Shown piece by piece: positions 1 to 7,611 of a stretch of 53,733 bases of DNA; position 1 is the stretch's first letter; each line of letters starts with the position of its first letter. Both the position numbers and the translations under genes were made by a program. Source of the DNA: Clostridia bacterium (GTDB lineage: Bacteria > Bacillota > Clostridia > Oscillospirales > QAKW01); NCBI GenBank assembly GCA_017482195.1, contig JAFUNM010000011.1, positions 1-53,733 of the forward strand, written 5' to 3'. Under the pieces are notes generated by a model, which ran no database searches, was not told where the DNA came from, and saw only the letters and a program-made list of their open reading frames with translations.

Positions 1-2
1 AA

Positions 3-58
3 ATGACCCTCGGTATTGTAGGTGAAAGATACAATACCGAGGGTCATAATTTTTTTTG
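3..58 (+). terminator. Strong intrinsic terminator at left edge
   Basis: A perfect 18-bp stem (3-20 with 30-47, 9-base loop) is followed by a run of eight T on the plus strand. It probably ends a plus-strand gene that lies beyond the left edge. Confidence 0.8.
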
Positions 59-66
59 ATTAGAGT

Positions 67-86
67 GCGCCGTACGGCGCTTTTTT
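67..86 (+). terminator. Second short GC hairpin with T-run
   Basis: The 14-base palindrome GCGCCGTACGGCGC (67-80) is followed directly by six T. It forms a back-up terminator behind the one at 3-58 and touches the end of the PstS-like gene, so it may also stop minus-strand antisense reading. Confidence 0.5.
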
Positions 87-1311
87 ATTTATTCAAGGGA
101 GTATAACCGGTCTTTTCGATCAGCGCCTGCCCCTCGGCAGAAAGAATCCAATCCACAAAGGCTTTAGTATTTTCATCCGCATCACTGCGGGTGACCGCAT
201 AAAACTCGGAGGCTATAGGGTAAGTCCCGTTTTCAATATTCTCCAGAGTAGGCGCAATGCCATTGACACTCAAAAGTTTGATCTGATCGTTCTGCACCAT
301 TTCGGTGGAATAAAACCGGAAAGAATAGCCGATGGCATTTTTATAATTCTTATAATCGGCGGTCTGGCTGATGATGCCGCCCATTCCGTCGATCCGATCC
401 TCCCGGGGCGGATCCATCAGCGGCATATCGCCCATGAGGGTCTGCAAAGCGGTCTGGGAGCCGCTACCCTCATCCCGCTGAAAGGCGCGGATCTTGCCCA
501 GTTTTTCTACATCCAGTTCATTCCACTCGGTGATCTCCCCGGAATAAATGCCCTTGATCTTCTCTAAGGTGATATCATTGATGGGATTTTTGCTGTTGAC
601 AAAAAAGACAAAGGCTTCTCTGCCGATGGGGGTATAGACCAGCTCCACTCCTGCCTCCTCGGCGGCTTTCTTCTGATCCTCGGAGGGACCGCCCACAAAG
701 ATGATATCCGCCTCGCCGGTGATGATATTATCATAGGCCTTGGTCGTGGTGGAGCAGGTAATATGGCTTTCATAATGATCGGTATAGACCGCCTTGAAAA
801 AGGCAGAATAGATGGGATACATGGCGGTGGCGCCATCTAATTTAGGAAGATCCAACCCGCTCAGCTGCAAAGTAGCTGGCTTCTCCAGCTCCGCCACCTT
901 GCTCTCCTCAAAGGGAGAATACTGGCTCAAAAGGTCGCCACTCTCCCCCACAGTGGGAATATTTTCCTGAATTACCGTCCAGGAATGAAAAACCAGGGTA
1001 ACCACCAGGGAAAGAGCGATCATCGAACATACCGGAATCGACAAAAGCTTCATTTTAAATCCACCCCAGAGGATCAAGCCCAGCAGCATCAACATCAGCA
1101 AAAGGAAGATCAAAAGCATCCAGAGGAAAAAATTGTGATGCACATTGTCCATCAAGAAGATCGCCCCGATGAACCAAGCGGCAAAACTGATCCCCGATGC
1201 CGCCAGCATGATCAGTACTCTGCCCAGATGGAGCAGTTTTTTCAGTGCCAGCAGTAAAATGCCGACAAGTAAAAGCAAACCGATCGTAATCGAATAGATA
1301 ATCAAAAACAT
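85..1311 (-). CDS. PstS-like phosphate-binding protein with multi-span membrane anchor
   Basis: The C-terminal two thirds is a PstS-type periplasmic-binding fold: DGATAMYP at about residue 159 and RDEGSGSQTALQ at about 279 match the phosphate-cradle segments of PstS proteins, which deliver phosphate to the PstCAB importer. Unlike ordinary PstS lipoproteins there is no lipobox. Instead the first 110 residues hold four hydrophobic spans (about 2-24, 31-53, 60-84, 90-109), so the binding domain would be tethered outside the membrane. I start at the ATG at 1311 (408 residues) because AGAGGT precedes it and the frame further upstream runs into the promoter at 1345-1374. No pstC, pstA, pstB or phoU lies beside it, so a sensing or scavenging role is as possible as transport. 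Confidence 0.75.
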   Translation of the reverse strand: MFLIIYSITIGLLLLVGILLLALKKLLHLGRVLIMLAASGISFAAWFIGAIFLMDNVHHNFFLWMLLIFLLLMLMLLGLILWGGFKMKLLSIPVCSMIALSLVVTLVFHSWTVIQENIPTVGESGDLLSQYSPFEESKVAELEKPATLQLSGLDLPKLDGATAMYPIYSAFFKAVYTDHYESHITCSTTTKAYDNIITGEADIIFVGGPSEDQKKAAEEAGVELVYTPIGREAFVFFVNSKNPINDITLEKIKGIYSGEITEWNELDVEKLGKIRAFQRDEGSGSQTALQTLMGDMPLMDPPREDRIDGMGGIISQTADYKNYKNAIGYSFRFYSTEMVQNDQIKLLSVNGIAPTLENIENGTYPIASEFYAVTRSDADENTKAFVDWILSAEGQALIEKTGYTPLNK

Positions 1312-1344
1312 AATAACAGAACCTCTTTTTATTATTCTAACATT

Positions 1345-1374
1345 ATTATAAAGTGGCAAACGCCGGGATGTCAA
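1345..1374 (-). promoter_or_regulatory. SigA promoter of the PstS-like gene
   Basis: On the minus strand TTGACA (1369-1374) and TATAAT (1345-1350) are separated by 18 bp, about 30 bases before the ATG at 1311. Both hexamers match consensus perfectly. Confidence 0.75.
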
Positions 1375-1407
1375 TCAATAAGACAAAACTTCATAATTGA
1401 CTAAACC

Positions 1408-1438
1408 AAAAGAAAGGGGCAGACCATATGGTCTGCCC
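1408..1438 (-). terminator. Terminator of the GH3 gene
   Basis: The perfect palindromic stem 1417-1438 is followed on the minus strand by CCTTTCTTTT. It lies just after the stop codon of the beta-glucosidase gene. Confidence 0.75.
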
Positions 1439-1446
1439 TGTTTAAT

Positions 1447-3603
1447 TTACTTAATGACGATCTCGGTCATCCGTTCGGTGAGGCAGTTCTCGCCGATGAA
1501 CACTTCGATCTTGCCGGGTTCCACGGTATAGTCGCCCTCGGCGGTATAATAGCCCAGGTCCTTATAACCCAGTTCAAATTCCACCAACGCAGTTTCGCCT
1601 TTCTTAATGAACGTCTTCTCAAAGGCTTTCAGCTCCCGCATGGGGCGCATCATCTTGGCAACGGGATCATGGATATACAGCTGAACCAGCTCCTTGGCAT
1701 CATAATCGCCCGCATTGGCCACTTCGATGCTCAACTTGAAGGTCTTACCGGCCTCCAAATCTGCAAGAGATACCTCAGGGTTGGCGCAGTTGATAATATC
1801 GTTATAGACAAACTTGGTATAGGAAAGACCGTAGCCAAAGGGATAATAGGGAGTCGGGTAGCTGTCCACATAGCAGTTCCCTGGATTCTCACCGTAATAA
1901 CAATTGCAGGGACGGCCGCTGGGTGTCACGTTGTAATACAAAGGAATATGAGTAGCCAGACGGGGCATGGTAACAGGCAGTCTGCCGGAGGGAACCACAT
2001 CGCCAAACAATACATCGCAGACTGCATGAGTGGTCTCGCTTCCGGAATGCCAGGCATAGAGGATCGCATCGAAATACTCAGCGATACCCTCCATGGCAAT
2101 GGGTCTGCCGCAGAAGAATACGCCTACCATCTTCTTCCCGGTGGCTTTAACCTTCTTAAAGAGGGATTTTTGATCCTCTGTAATGGTGATATCGGAAACC
2201 GCCTTGTTTTCACCGGTTCTTGCCCAGCTTTCACCCAAGGCCAAGACCACTACGTCGCCGCGGTCAGCCATCCGGAAGGTGAAATCCTTATCCAGGCTGA
2301 TACCCACATTGGCATGGATCTTGCCCTTACCTTCCACCGCCTCGGTCATGGCCTCCAGCAAGGTGGGGGTCTCCTCGGCTTTTCCGTCGACCGTCCAGCT
2401 GCCCAGCAGGGAGCGACGCTCGTTGATAAAGGGACCGATCAGGCCGATATTCATATCCTTTTTCAAGGGCAGAACCCCGTCATTTTTCAGTAGCACCATG
2501 GAGTTGGCTGCCATCTCTCTGGCATGAGCCAGATGAACATTGCGATCGAATTTTTCAGGCTTACAATAGGGATCCTCAAAAAGACCCTTTGCCATCTTCA
2601 GCCGCAGGACGCGACGGACGGCGGTATCGATGACACTTTCGGGAATTCTGCCGTTCTTCACCTGCTCTTCCAGGTTCTCTATATAGCAGAAGTCATACAT
2701 ATCCATATCCAGACCGGCTTCGATCGCCATGGAAGAGGCTTCGCCCCGATCATCGGTAACGCCCTGCTTGATCAGCTGTTCCACGCAGCCATAGTCGGAA
2801 ACCACAAAGCCCTCAAAGCCCAACTGACCCCGCAAAACATCAGTGAGATAGAATTTGCTGGAGGTCACCGGCTGACCGTTGATCTCATTAAAGGAGGACA
2901 TATAGGTACCGACCCCTGCCTCCGCGGCAGCGCGGAAAGCAGGCAGATAATAGTTATAGAGGCTATAATTGGAGATCTCGGTGCGGTGATAGTCTCTGCC
3001 GCCCTCGGCAGCGCCATAGCCGATATAATGCTTGGCACAGGCGACCATCCGGTCCTTATGCGAAACATCCTCGCCCTGGCAGCCCTTGACCACCGCTTTT
3101 GCCATGCAAGCGCCCACTAAGGGATCCTCGCCGGGTCCCTCGATGATCCGACCCCAACGGGGGTCGCGGGAAAGATCCAACATGGGAGTAAAGGTCCAAT
3201 GCACCGTCTCATTGGCAGCTTCTCTTGCTACATCGACATAGCTTTGCTCCACCAGATCAAAATCAAATGACGCTGCCATTGCCAGAGGAATGGGAAATAC
3301 GGTGCGGTGTCCATGGATAACATCCCGCCCGAAGATCATGGGAATGCCCGCCGGACTCTCCTCCACCGCGATTCTTTGTAATTCGTTATAAAAATCAACA
3401 TCGATAGCACCTTGAGGGTCATTGCCGGCGGTGGCGCCCACCGCCATCAGAATAGAACCGATCTCGCCCTTCCGAATCCACTCTTTGAACTGCTCCACCT
3501 GATGGGGCAGCGGAGTGCATGGCTGATTGAGCTGACCGATCTTGTCGTGCAGACTCATCTTGGCAAGCAGTGCATCGATTTTTGCATCAAATTTTTTATA
3601 CAT
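1447..3603 (-). CDS. bglX: Glycoside hydrolase family 3 beta-glucosidase (BglX-like)
   Basis: A 718-residue GH3 enzyme, expected to remove non-reducing beta-linked glucose or xylose from oligosaccharides. The (beta/alpha)8 domain contains KHYIGYGAAEGGRDYH (about 191-206) and the nucleophile motif VVSDYG with Asp270. An alpha/beta sandwich domain follows (GLIGPF, then GESWARTGENK, where the acid/base Glu is expected), and the last 80 residues form the fibronectin-III-like domain typical of the BglX group. There is no signal peptide, so it acts in the cytoplasm on imported sugars. I start at the ATG at 3603 because GGAGAGG lies 4 bases before it; an upstream extension lacks a ribosome site. It stands alone with its own promoter and terminator. 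Exact substrate cannot be read from the sequence. Confidence 0.9.
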   Translation of the reverse strand: MYKKFDAKIDALLAKMSLHDKIGQLNQPCTPLPHQVEQFKEWIRKGEIGSILMAVGATAGNDPQGAIDVDFYNELQRIAVEESPAGIPMIFGRDVIHGHRTVFPIPLAMAASFDFDLVEQSYVDVAREAANETVHWTFTPMLDLSRDPRWGRIIEGPGEDPLVGACMAKAVVKGCQGEDVSHKDRMVACAKHYIGYGAAEGGRDYHRTEISNYSLYNYYLPAFRAAAEAGVGTYMSSFNEINGQPVTSSKFYLTDVLRGQLGFEGFVVSDYGCVEQLIKQGVTDDRGEASSMAIEAGLDMDMYDFCYIENLEEQVKNGRIPESVIDTAVRRVLRLKMAKGLFEDPYCKPEKFDRNVHLAHAREMAANSMVLLKNDGVLPLKKDMNIGLIGPFINERRSLLGSWTVDGKAEETPTLLEAMTEAVEGKGKIHANVGISLDKDFTFRMADRGDVVVLALGESWARTGENKAVSDITITEDQKSLFKKVKATGKKMVGVFFCGRPIAMEGIAEYFDAILYAWHSGSETTHAVCDVLFGDVVPSGRLPVTMPRLATHIPLYYNVTPSGRPCNCYYGENPGNCYVDSYPTPYYPFGYGLSYTKFVYNDIINCANPEVSLADLEAGKTFKLSIEVANAGDYDAKELVQLYIHDPVAKMMRPMRELKAFEKTFIKKGETALVEFELGYKDLGYYTAEGDYTVEPGKIEVFIGENCLTERMTEIVIK

Positions 3604-3632
3604 AGTGCCTCTCCTATCTTTGGGATATAAAA

Positions 3633-3661
3633 ATTTTACCATACTTTTCAAATTTAATCAA
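3633..3661 (-). promoter_or_regulatory. SigA promoter of the GH3 gene
   Basis: TTGATT (3656-3661) and TAAAAT (3633-3638) on the minus strand are 17 bp apart, about 30 bases upstream of the GH3 start codon. Confidence 0.6.
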
Positions 3662-3675
3662 TATATAATTAATAA

Positions 3676-3704
3676 CAGCAGGGCATCCAAAAGATGCCCT
3701 GCTG
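3676..3704 (-). terminator. Hairpin after the AIM24-like gene
   Basis: A perfect 12-bp stem (3676-3687 with 3693-3704) with a 5-base loop sits 7 bases after the stop codon of the minus-strand gene. The following bases on that strand are AT-rich but not a clean T-run; the T-rich side is on the plus strand, so it may work in both directions. Confidence 0.6.
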
Positions 3705-3711
3705 TTTCTTT

Positions 3712-4437
3712 TTAATCACCCAAACGAATATTAATTCCGCCGTCGCTGTTATTGTTGCTGTTGATATTTAAATACGGTGATAATGCCTGTGCGGTATTGA
3801 TGACCGGCATGGACTGGATATATACTTTGCCCGGGCCGGTGATTCGGGTATGAAACAATCCTTCACCGCCAAAAAACATATTTTTAGCGCCCTTAACCGT
3901 CTGAATATCCATCGTACAGCTTTCACTCATTGCAGCAAGATAACCGGTATCTACAATAATACTTTCACCAACACCGAGGTCGTACTCCTTGCAATAACCG
4001 TCGATCTCGATAAATACCAATCCGTTTCCGCAGATCTTCTGCATGATAAAACCCTCACCGCCAAACAGGCCTTTTCCTATTTTCTTTTGGAAATACATAG
4101 ACAAGTCAAGTCCTTTTTCCATAGCAAGAAAACCGCGCTTTTGAACAATAATACCGTTTGTCTCTGTTACCTGATAAGGAATGATCGATCCGGGAAAACT
4201 GGAAGCGAAGGCAATCATGCCTGCACCGCCCTCAGCCGTATATTCATTCATAAAGATGGATTCACCGGAAAACAGTCTCCCAAACACTTTTTGAATTCCG
4301 CCCCCGGTATTGGTATCCATTTTCATGTTAGAACTCATCCAACTCATGGCACCGCTTTCTGTACAAAGGGTTTGCCCTGCTTCAGGATAACAAATAACAA
4401 CCGGCAGTGTACCGCCTTCAATTTCATACTTAAGCAT
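3712..4437 (-). CDS. AIM24 / TIGR00266 family protein
   Basis: A 241-residue protein of the AIM24 (TIGR00266) family, beta-rich proteins of unclear biochemical role. Family traits visible are the start on MLKYEIEGG, the SGAMSWMSSN stretch near residue 29, the GGEGF/GGEGLFHTRITGPG segments and the absence of signal peptide or membrane span. I prefer the ATG at 4437 over the one at 4443 because the ribosome site GAGAGG is only 2 bases from the latter but 8 from the former. The gene is monocistronic. Function is not assigned. Confidence 0.8.
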   Translation of the reverse strand: MLKYEIEGGTLPVVICYPEAGQTLCTESGAMSWMSSNMKMDTNTGGGIQKVFGRLFSGESIFMNEYTAEGGAGMIAFASSFPGSIIPYQVTETNGIIVQKRGFLAMEKGLDLSMYFQKKIGKGLFGGEGFIMQKICGNGLVFIEIDGYCKEYDLGVGESIIVDTGYLAAMSESCTMDIQTVKGAKNMFFGGEGLFHTRITGPGKVYIQSMPVINTAQALSPYLNINSNNNSDGGINIRLGD

Positions 4438-4491
4438 AACCATCGTCCTCTCTTGATTTTAAGTATTGGGATTCAAAAAGAACTCTAATAA

Positions 4492-4520
4492 ATAATATCA
4501 CAAATTGTCTTATCTTGCAA
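4492..4520 (-). promoter_or_regulatory. SigA promoter of the AIM24-like gene
   Basis: TTGCAA (4515-4520) and TATTAT (4492-4497) on the minus strand, 17-bp spacer, about 55 bases before the start codon. Confidence 0.55.
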
Positions 4521-4663
4521 GTACATGGATCAAAGCAGCACGGAATTAGAATACTTTTTTCAGTTTAAGGCAGATCAAATAATCAGCCGTCACAAAAAAG
4601 ATATTTTCGGCATTTTTGCGTATGACTTTGAATGCTCAAAATGCAATTGATCTCTTGTTGCGG

Positions 4664-5197
4664 TTATACAGTCTTTCCCATTTCATAGGCTTCCGTCATC
4701 GCCGGAGTACCTTTAATCTCACCCTTTTCATAGGCACCCATGCCATAGATGACACCTTTCTCTTTGGCACCTTCCACGCAGTCGGCATAGCCACGGAAGC
4801 AGGCAACGGTGGTTTCTGCCGCTTCGTTTTCGCCATCGGCGGCGGTTACGATATAATAAAACTCTTTATCTTTTACCTCTGTCCAACGGCAAACAGTTCT
4901 GTCAATAAGAGCCTTGAGCTGTGCATCGATGGAATAGAAATAAACGGGACTTGCCAAAACGAGCACGTCGGCATCAATCATCTTCTGCATAACTTCGGCC
5001 ATATCATCCTTGATCGCACATACACCTGTACCGCGGCAAGCATAGCAGGCACGGCAATAACCGATATTCTTTTCTGCAACATGAACCTTTTCCACTTCAT
5101 GTCCGGCTTCGATAGCACCTCTGGCAAATTCATCACAGAGGATGTCGGAATTGCCGTTTTTACGGGGACTGCCCGATAAGATCAATACTTTTTTCAT
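4664..5197 (-). CDS. Iron-sulfur flavoprotein / NADPH-dependent FMN reductase family
   Basis: A 177-residue flavodoxin-fold protein. The N-terminal phosphate-binding loop SGSPRKNGNS (residues 8-17) binds FMN, and SPVYFYSIDAQLKALIDR (about 83-100) is the family's second flavin and dimer segment. A compact cysteine set C48-x2-C51-x2-C54-x5-C60 matches the [4Fe-4S] motif of archaeal and clostridial iron-sulfur flavoproteins, so electron transfer between a cluster and FMN is likely. The start at 5197 follows AAGGAG with 10-base spacing. It lies 4 bases after the aldo/keto reductase, with its ribosome site inside that gene's end, so the two are co-transcribed from the MerR-type promoter. They probably form a redox or aldehyde stress pair. 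The electron acceptor is unknown. Confidence 0.82.
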   Translation of the reverse strand: MKKVLILSGSPRKNGNSDILCDEFARGAIEAGHEVEKVHVAEKNIGYCRACYACRGTGVCAIKDDMAEVMQKMIDADVLVLASPVYFYSIDAQLKALIDRTVCRWTEVKDKEFYYIVTAADGENEAAETTVACFRGYADCVEGAKEKGVIYGMGAYEKGEIKGTPAMTEAYEMGKTV

Positions 5198-5201
5198 ATT
5201 C

Positions 5202-6089
5202 TTACCACTCCTTCTTTTCTTTGGTGCAATCGTTATTCTTTTTGCGTTGCTCAACCATCTTCACAAACCATTCCACCATATTGGGATCGGTATGAGAGAA
5301 GAACGAGGACTGCTTTTTATCCAGCGCTGCTATCGTGTTCATATCTTCCTCGGTTAGTTCAAAATCGAATACATGAAAGTTTTCTTCCATGCGCTCGATG
5401 TGGGTGGATTTGGGGATCACCACGATGCCACGTTGCAGATGCCAACGCAGAATGACCTGAGCGACAGTCTTGCCGTACTTCTCTCCAATAGCTTTCAGCT
5501 CCTGCAGTTCAAACATACCGCCTCTGCCTTCGCCGAAAGGTGCCCACGCTTCAACCTGAACGCCGTATTTGTCGTGCCACTGCTTGCTCTCGATCTGTTG
5601 ATGGTGCGGATGAACCTCGATCTGATTGACCATCGGTTTGATGCGAGCAAAAGACGCAATATCGATCATGCGGTCGGGATAGAAGTTTGAGATACCGATT
5701 GCCTGAATCTTGCCCTCGTCGTACAGATCTTCCAATGCACGGTATGCGCCGTACACATCTCCGAAAGGCTGATGCAAGAGGCAGAGGTCAAGATAATCAA
5801 CCTGCAATTTTTTCATTGACTCCAAAACTGAAGCTCTGGTTTCCTCGTAGCCGTAATGCTCGATCCACACTTTCGTGGTAATGAACAGTTCCTCTCTCGG
5901 TACGCCGCATTTGGCAATGGCATTGCCGACTTCTTCCTCGTTAAAGTAGGACTGGGCAGTGTCAATGGAACGGTAGCCAACCTTGATGGCATCTAACACA
6001 CAGCGTTCACATTCGTCTTTGGTCACTTGGTATACGCCGTAACCGAGTTGCGGCATTTTAACGCCGCCCGAAAGTGTTACATAATTCAT
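5202..6089 (-). CDS. Aldo/keto reductase
   Basis: A 295-residue (beta/alpha)8 NADPH-dependent oxidoreductase that reduces aldehydes or ketones. The catalytic tetrad is complete: Asp43 and Tyr48 in SIDTAQSYFNEEEVG, Lys73 in FITTKVW, His106 in LLHQPFG. The IPKSTH segment near the C-terminus is the NADP phosphate-binding site. The ATG at 6089 is chosen because GGAG stands 8 bases before it; a GTG directly upstream is possible. First gene of a two-gene operon with the flavoprotein, divergent from the MerR gene and expressed from a promoter with the 19-bp spacer typical of MerR activation. The physiological substrate cannot be deduced. Confidence 0.9.
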   Translation of the reverse strand: MNYVTLSGGVKMPQLGYGVYQVTKDECERCVLDAIKVGYRSIDTAQSYFNEEEVGNAIAKCGVPREELFITTKVWIEHYGYEETRASVLESMKKLQVDYLDLCLLHQPFGDVYGAYRALEDLYDEGKIQAIGISNFYPDRMIDIASFARIKPMVNQIEVHPHHQQIESKQWHDKYGVQVEAWAPFGEGRGGMFELQELKAIGEKYGKTVAQVILRWHLQRGIVVIPKSTHIERMEENFHVFDFELTEEDMNTIAALDKKQSSFFSHTDPNMVEWFVKMVEQRKKNNDCTKEKKEW

Positions 6090-6107
6090 CACTTTATCTC
6101 CATTCTA

Positions 6108-6136
6108 TTGAAATTGAGTTGGAAAACAGATATAAT
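6108..6136 (+). promoter_or_regulatory. merR promoter, facing the reductase promoter
   Basis: TTGAAA (6108-6113) and TATAAT (6131-6136), 17-bp spacer, plus strand. The start point would be near 6143, almost the same place as the start point of the opposing minus-strand promoter, so the two transcripts overlap. Confidence 0.65.
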
Positions 6137-6146
6137 ATTCAAGGAT

Positions 6147-6177
6147 ATTATACAAGTTCAAGTTACCTTTAAGTCAA
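6147..6177 (-). promoter_or_regulatory. MerR-type promoter with 19-bp spacer and operator dyad
   Basis: TTGACT (6172-6177) and TATAAT (6147-6152) on the minus strand are separated by 19 bp, the over-long spacing characteristic of promoters twisted into shape by MerR-family activators. An imperfect 20-bp dyad ACTTAAAGGTAACTTGAACT fills the space between the hexamers, exactly where such regulators bind. It drives the reductase-flavoprotein operon. Confidence 0.75.
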
Positions 6178-6217
6178 TAGGCTTTGAAAAAGTTTTTCAA
6201 AAAGTTCGGAGGATGTT

Positions 6218-6664
6218 ATGATTTATACCGTTGGAGAAATGGCAAAGCGGCTTGGTGTTGCACCGTCAACTCTTAGATACTACGACCAAGAAGGATTGCT
6301 GCCCTTTGTGGAGCGGTCAAGCGGCGGCATTCGTGTTTTCAAGGACAGCGATTACGAATGGTTGCAGGTGATCGGTTGCCTTAAAAAGACGGGGATGCAA
6401 CTCAAAGATATTAAATCCTTTATTGAAATGGCAATGCAGGGCGACGAAACCATCGAACCCCGTCTTGCGCTCATAGTGAAGCAGAAGGAGTCTGTTAAAG
6501 CTCAGATCGCAGAACTTGAAGAAACGCTCTGCACACTTGAATTCAAGGAATGGTATTACGAAACGGCAAAAGAAAACGGCTCTACCGCCGTTCCGAGGAA
6601 TATGGCACTTGACGAATTGCCGGAGCAGTTCCGAAAAGTGCGTTTGAAACTGCGGGGAGAATAA
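6218..6664 (+). CDS. MerR family transcriptional regulator
   Basis: A 148-residue MerR-family regulator. The N-terminal winged helix-turn-helix runs from YTVGEMAKRLGVAPSTLRYYD to about residue 70, including the wing segment RVFKDSDYEWLQ. A long helix (about 80-110) forms the dimer coiled coil and a short C-terminal part (KEWYYETAKENG) forms the effector region. There is no clustered cysteine set, so metal sensing as in MerR or CueR is unlikely. Such proteins beside aldo/keto reductases commonly respond to organic or electrophilic compounds. Ribosome site CGGAGG lies 7 bases before the ATG. Its own promoter faces the target promoter, and the operator lies just downstream of its own start point, which would allow autorepression. 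Confidence 0.88.
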   Translation: MIYTVGEMAKRLGVAPSTLRYYDQEGLLPFVERSSGGIRVFKDSDYEWLQVIGCLKKTGMQLKDIKSFIEMAMQGDETIEPRLALIVKQKESVKAQIAELEETLCTLEFKEWYYETAKENGSTAVPRNMALDELPEQFRKVRLKLRGE

Positions 6665-6675
6665 AATGATGCCGG

Positions 6676-6708
6676 CGGCAAGGTGCAATCCTTGCCGTCT
6701 TTTATTTT
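6676..6708 (+). terminator. merR terminator
   Basis: Stem CGGCAAGG (6676-6683) with CCTTGCCG (6690-6697), six-base loop, followed by TCTTTTATTTT, just after the merR stop codon. Confidence 0.8.
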
Positions 6709-6929
6709 GGAGAGATAATTAAACTGCAATACAAGACTACCGAGCAGAAGGAAGAGAAATATGCCTTGAAGCTTGCGGATTTATAGGACACGTGTGAATA
6801 GACTAAAGGTTTCGAAAAGGTTTGTTTTTAAATCCTTGGATCACTAAATTTGAGTTTTTCTGTTTTTAGTCCAACTGACAAAAAGAAAATGCGAACTCGA
6901 AAAGCCTCATAAATACTGGATTTTATAAT
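6709..6929. other. Intergenic stretch without a supported gene
   Basis: About 220 bases between the merR terminator and the tRNA-Leu terminator. A short plus-strand reading (about 6711-6786, ending in TAG) resembles the tail of a lysine/glutamate-rich protein (EEKYALKLADL) without start codon or ribosome site, so it may be a gene remnant. I see no promoter, RNA or complete gene. Confidence 0.4.
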
Positions 6930-6980
6930 AAAAACACCATTGAGTCTGAACTAAAGGGTTCAGATTTCAATGGTGTTTTT
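6930..6980 (-). terminator. tRNA-Leu terminator
   Basis: A long near-perfect stem (6930-6951 with 6958-6980) lies 3 bases after the encoded CCA of tRNA-Leu and is followed on the minus strand by TTTTTATTAT. Confidence 0.8.
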
Positions 6981-6983
6981 AGA

Positions 6984-7067
6984 TGGTGCGGGCGACAGGA
7001 CTTGAACCTGCACGCCGAAAGACACCAGATCCTAAATCTGGCGCGTCTGCCATTCCGCCACGCCCGC
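6984..7067 (-). tRNA. tRNA-Leu (anticodon UAG)
   Basis: A class II tRNA on the minus strand. The acceptor stem GCGGGCG pairs with CGCCCGC, followed by an encoded ACCA. The anticodon loop TTTAGGA in stem CCAGA/TCTGG gives UAG, reading CUA and other CUN codons. The long variable arm expected of leucine tRNAs is present, and the T arm GGTTCAAGTCC is intact. Confidence 0.95.
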
Positions 7068-7076
7068 GACCTAAAT

Positions 7077-7105
7077 ATAATAACATATTCATTTTAAAAA
7101 ATCAA
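7077..7105 (-). promoter_or_regulatory. tRNA-Leu promoter
   Basis: TTGATT (7100-7105) and TATTAT (7077-7082) on the minus strand, 17-bp spacer, ending 9 bases before the tRNA. Confidence 0.65.
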
Positions 7106-7159
7106 GCGGGGTACTCCACACATTTTCTTCTCGACGAGACACTTTTTGGCTTTATAAGC

Positions 7160-7189
7160 AAAAAAGCAGGTATGCAAATGCACACCTGC

Positions 7190-7194
<5 letters not shown>
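7160..7194 (-). terminator. Terminator after the tRNA-Ala 3' copy
   Basis: Stem AGCAGGT/ACCTGCT extended by A-run and T-run (7160-7171 with 7184-7194), directly after the CCA of the incomplete tRNA-Ala copy on the minus strand. It was probably the terminator of the original tRNA-Ala gene before the cassette arrived. Confidence 0.6.
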
Positions 7195-7271
<77 letters not shown>

Positions 7272-7275
<4 letters not shown>

Positions 7276-7303
7276 GTTTATGGATTAATAGCCATAAACG
7301 GGG
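7272..7303 (-). repeat. 12-bp perfect hairpin after barstar
   Basis: CCCCGTTTATGG (7272-7283) pairs with CCATAAACGGGG (7292-7303), 8-base loop. It follows the barstar stop codon by 7 bases but has no T-run, so it is a weak terminator at best. Its G-rich arm doubles as the apparent 5' end of the broken tRNA-Ala. Confidence 0.6.
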
Positions 7304-7310
7304 ATATTGT

Positions 7311-7601
7311 TTAGCCAATCAGTTCATAATTAAACTGCCATCCATATTGTGCAGCTTCGTCTTGGTTTCTTTTTAGAATTTCGCATAAAATTTCAAAATG
7401 AGGTAGCAGCTTTTCGGGCAGCGTGTGAACGCCACGGATTTTTAGTTTTTCAGCGCTGCATTCTGTATGCAATAAATCCCAAAAAGCATCCCAGTTTTCT
7501 CCGTAAAAATCCGGGAAATCAAAAGCTACTTTGATTTTTTTATGAAGATCATTCAAATCCTTGCAATCAGTTACATCTAAAATAATTGTTTTTTGTTCCA
7601 T
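7311..7601 (-). CDS. Barstar family RNase inhibitor (immunity protein)
   Basis: A 96-residue barstar homologue, which binds and blocks barnase-type RNases one to one. The signature FPDFYGENWDAFWDLL (29-44) aligns with FYGENxDALWDCL of barstar; Asp38 and Asp42 fall at the positions of barstar Asp35 and Asp39, which plug the RNase active site. Ribosome site AAGGAG overlaps the stop codon of the upstream toxin gene, so toxin and antidote are translationally linked, with toxin first. Together with that gene it makes up the whole content of the cassette between the tRNA-Ala repeats. Cytoplasmic. Confidence 0.92.
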   Translation of the reverse strand: MEQKTIILDVTDCKDLNDLHKKIKVAFDFPDFYGENWDAFWDLLHTECSAEKLKIRGVHTLPEKLLPHFEILCEILKRNQDEAAQYGWQFNYELIG

Positions 7602-7611
7602 TTACTTCTCC

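Noticed and set aside
1669-2493. Plus-strand open frame of 274 codons opposite the GH3 gene
   Set aside because: Antisense of a conserved enzyme and no recognisable motif.
6711-6786. Short reading ending in KLADL then TAG after merR
   Set aside because: No start codon or ribosome site and too short to assign; mentioned only as a possible relic.
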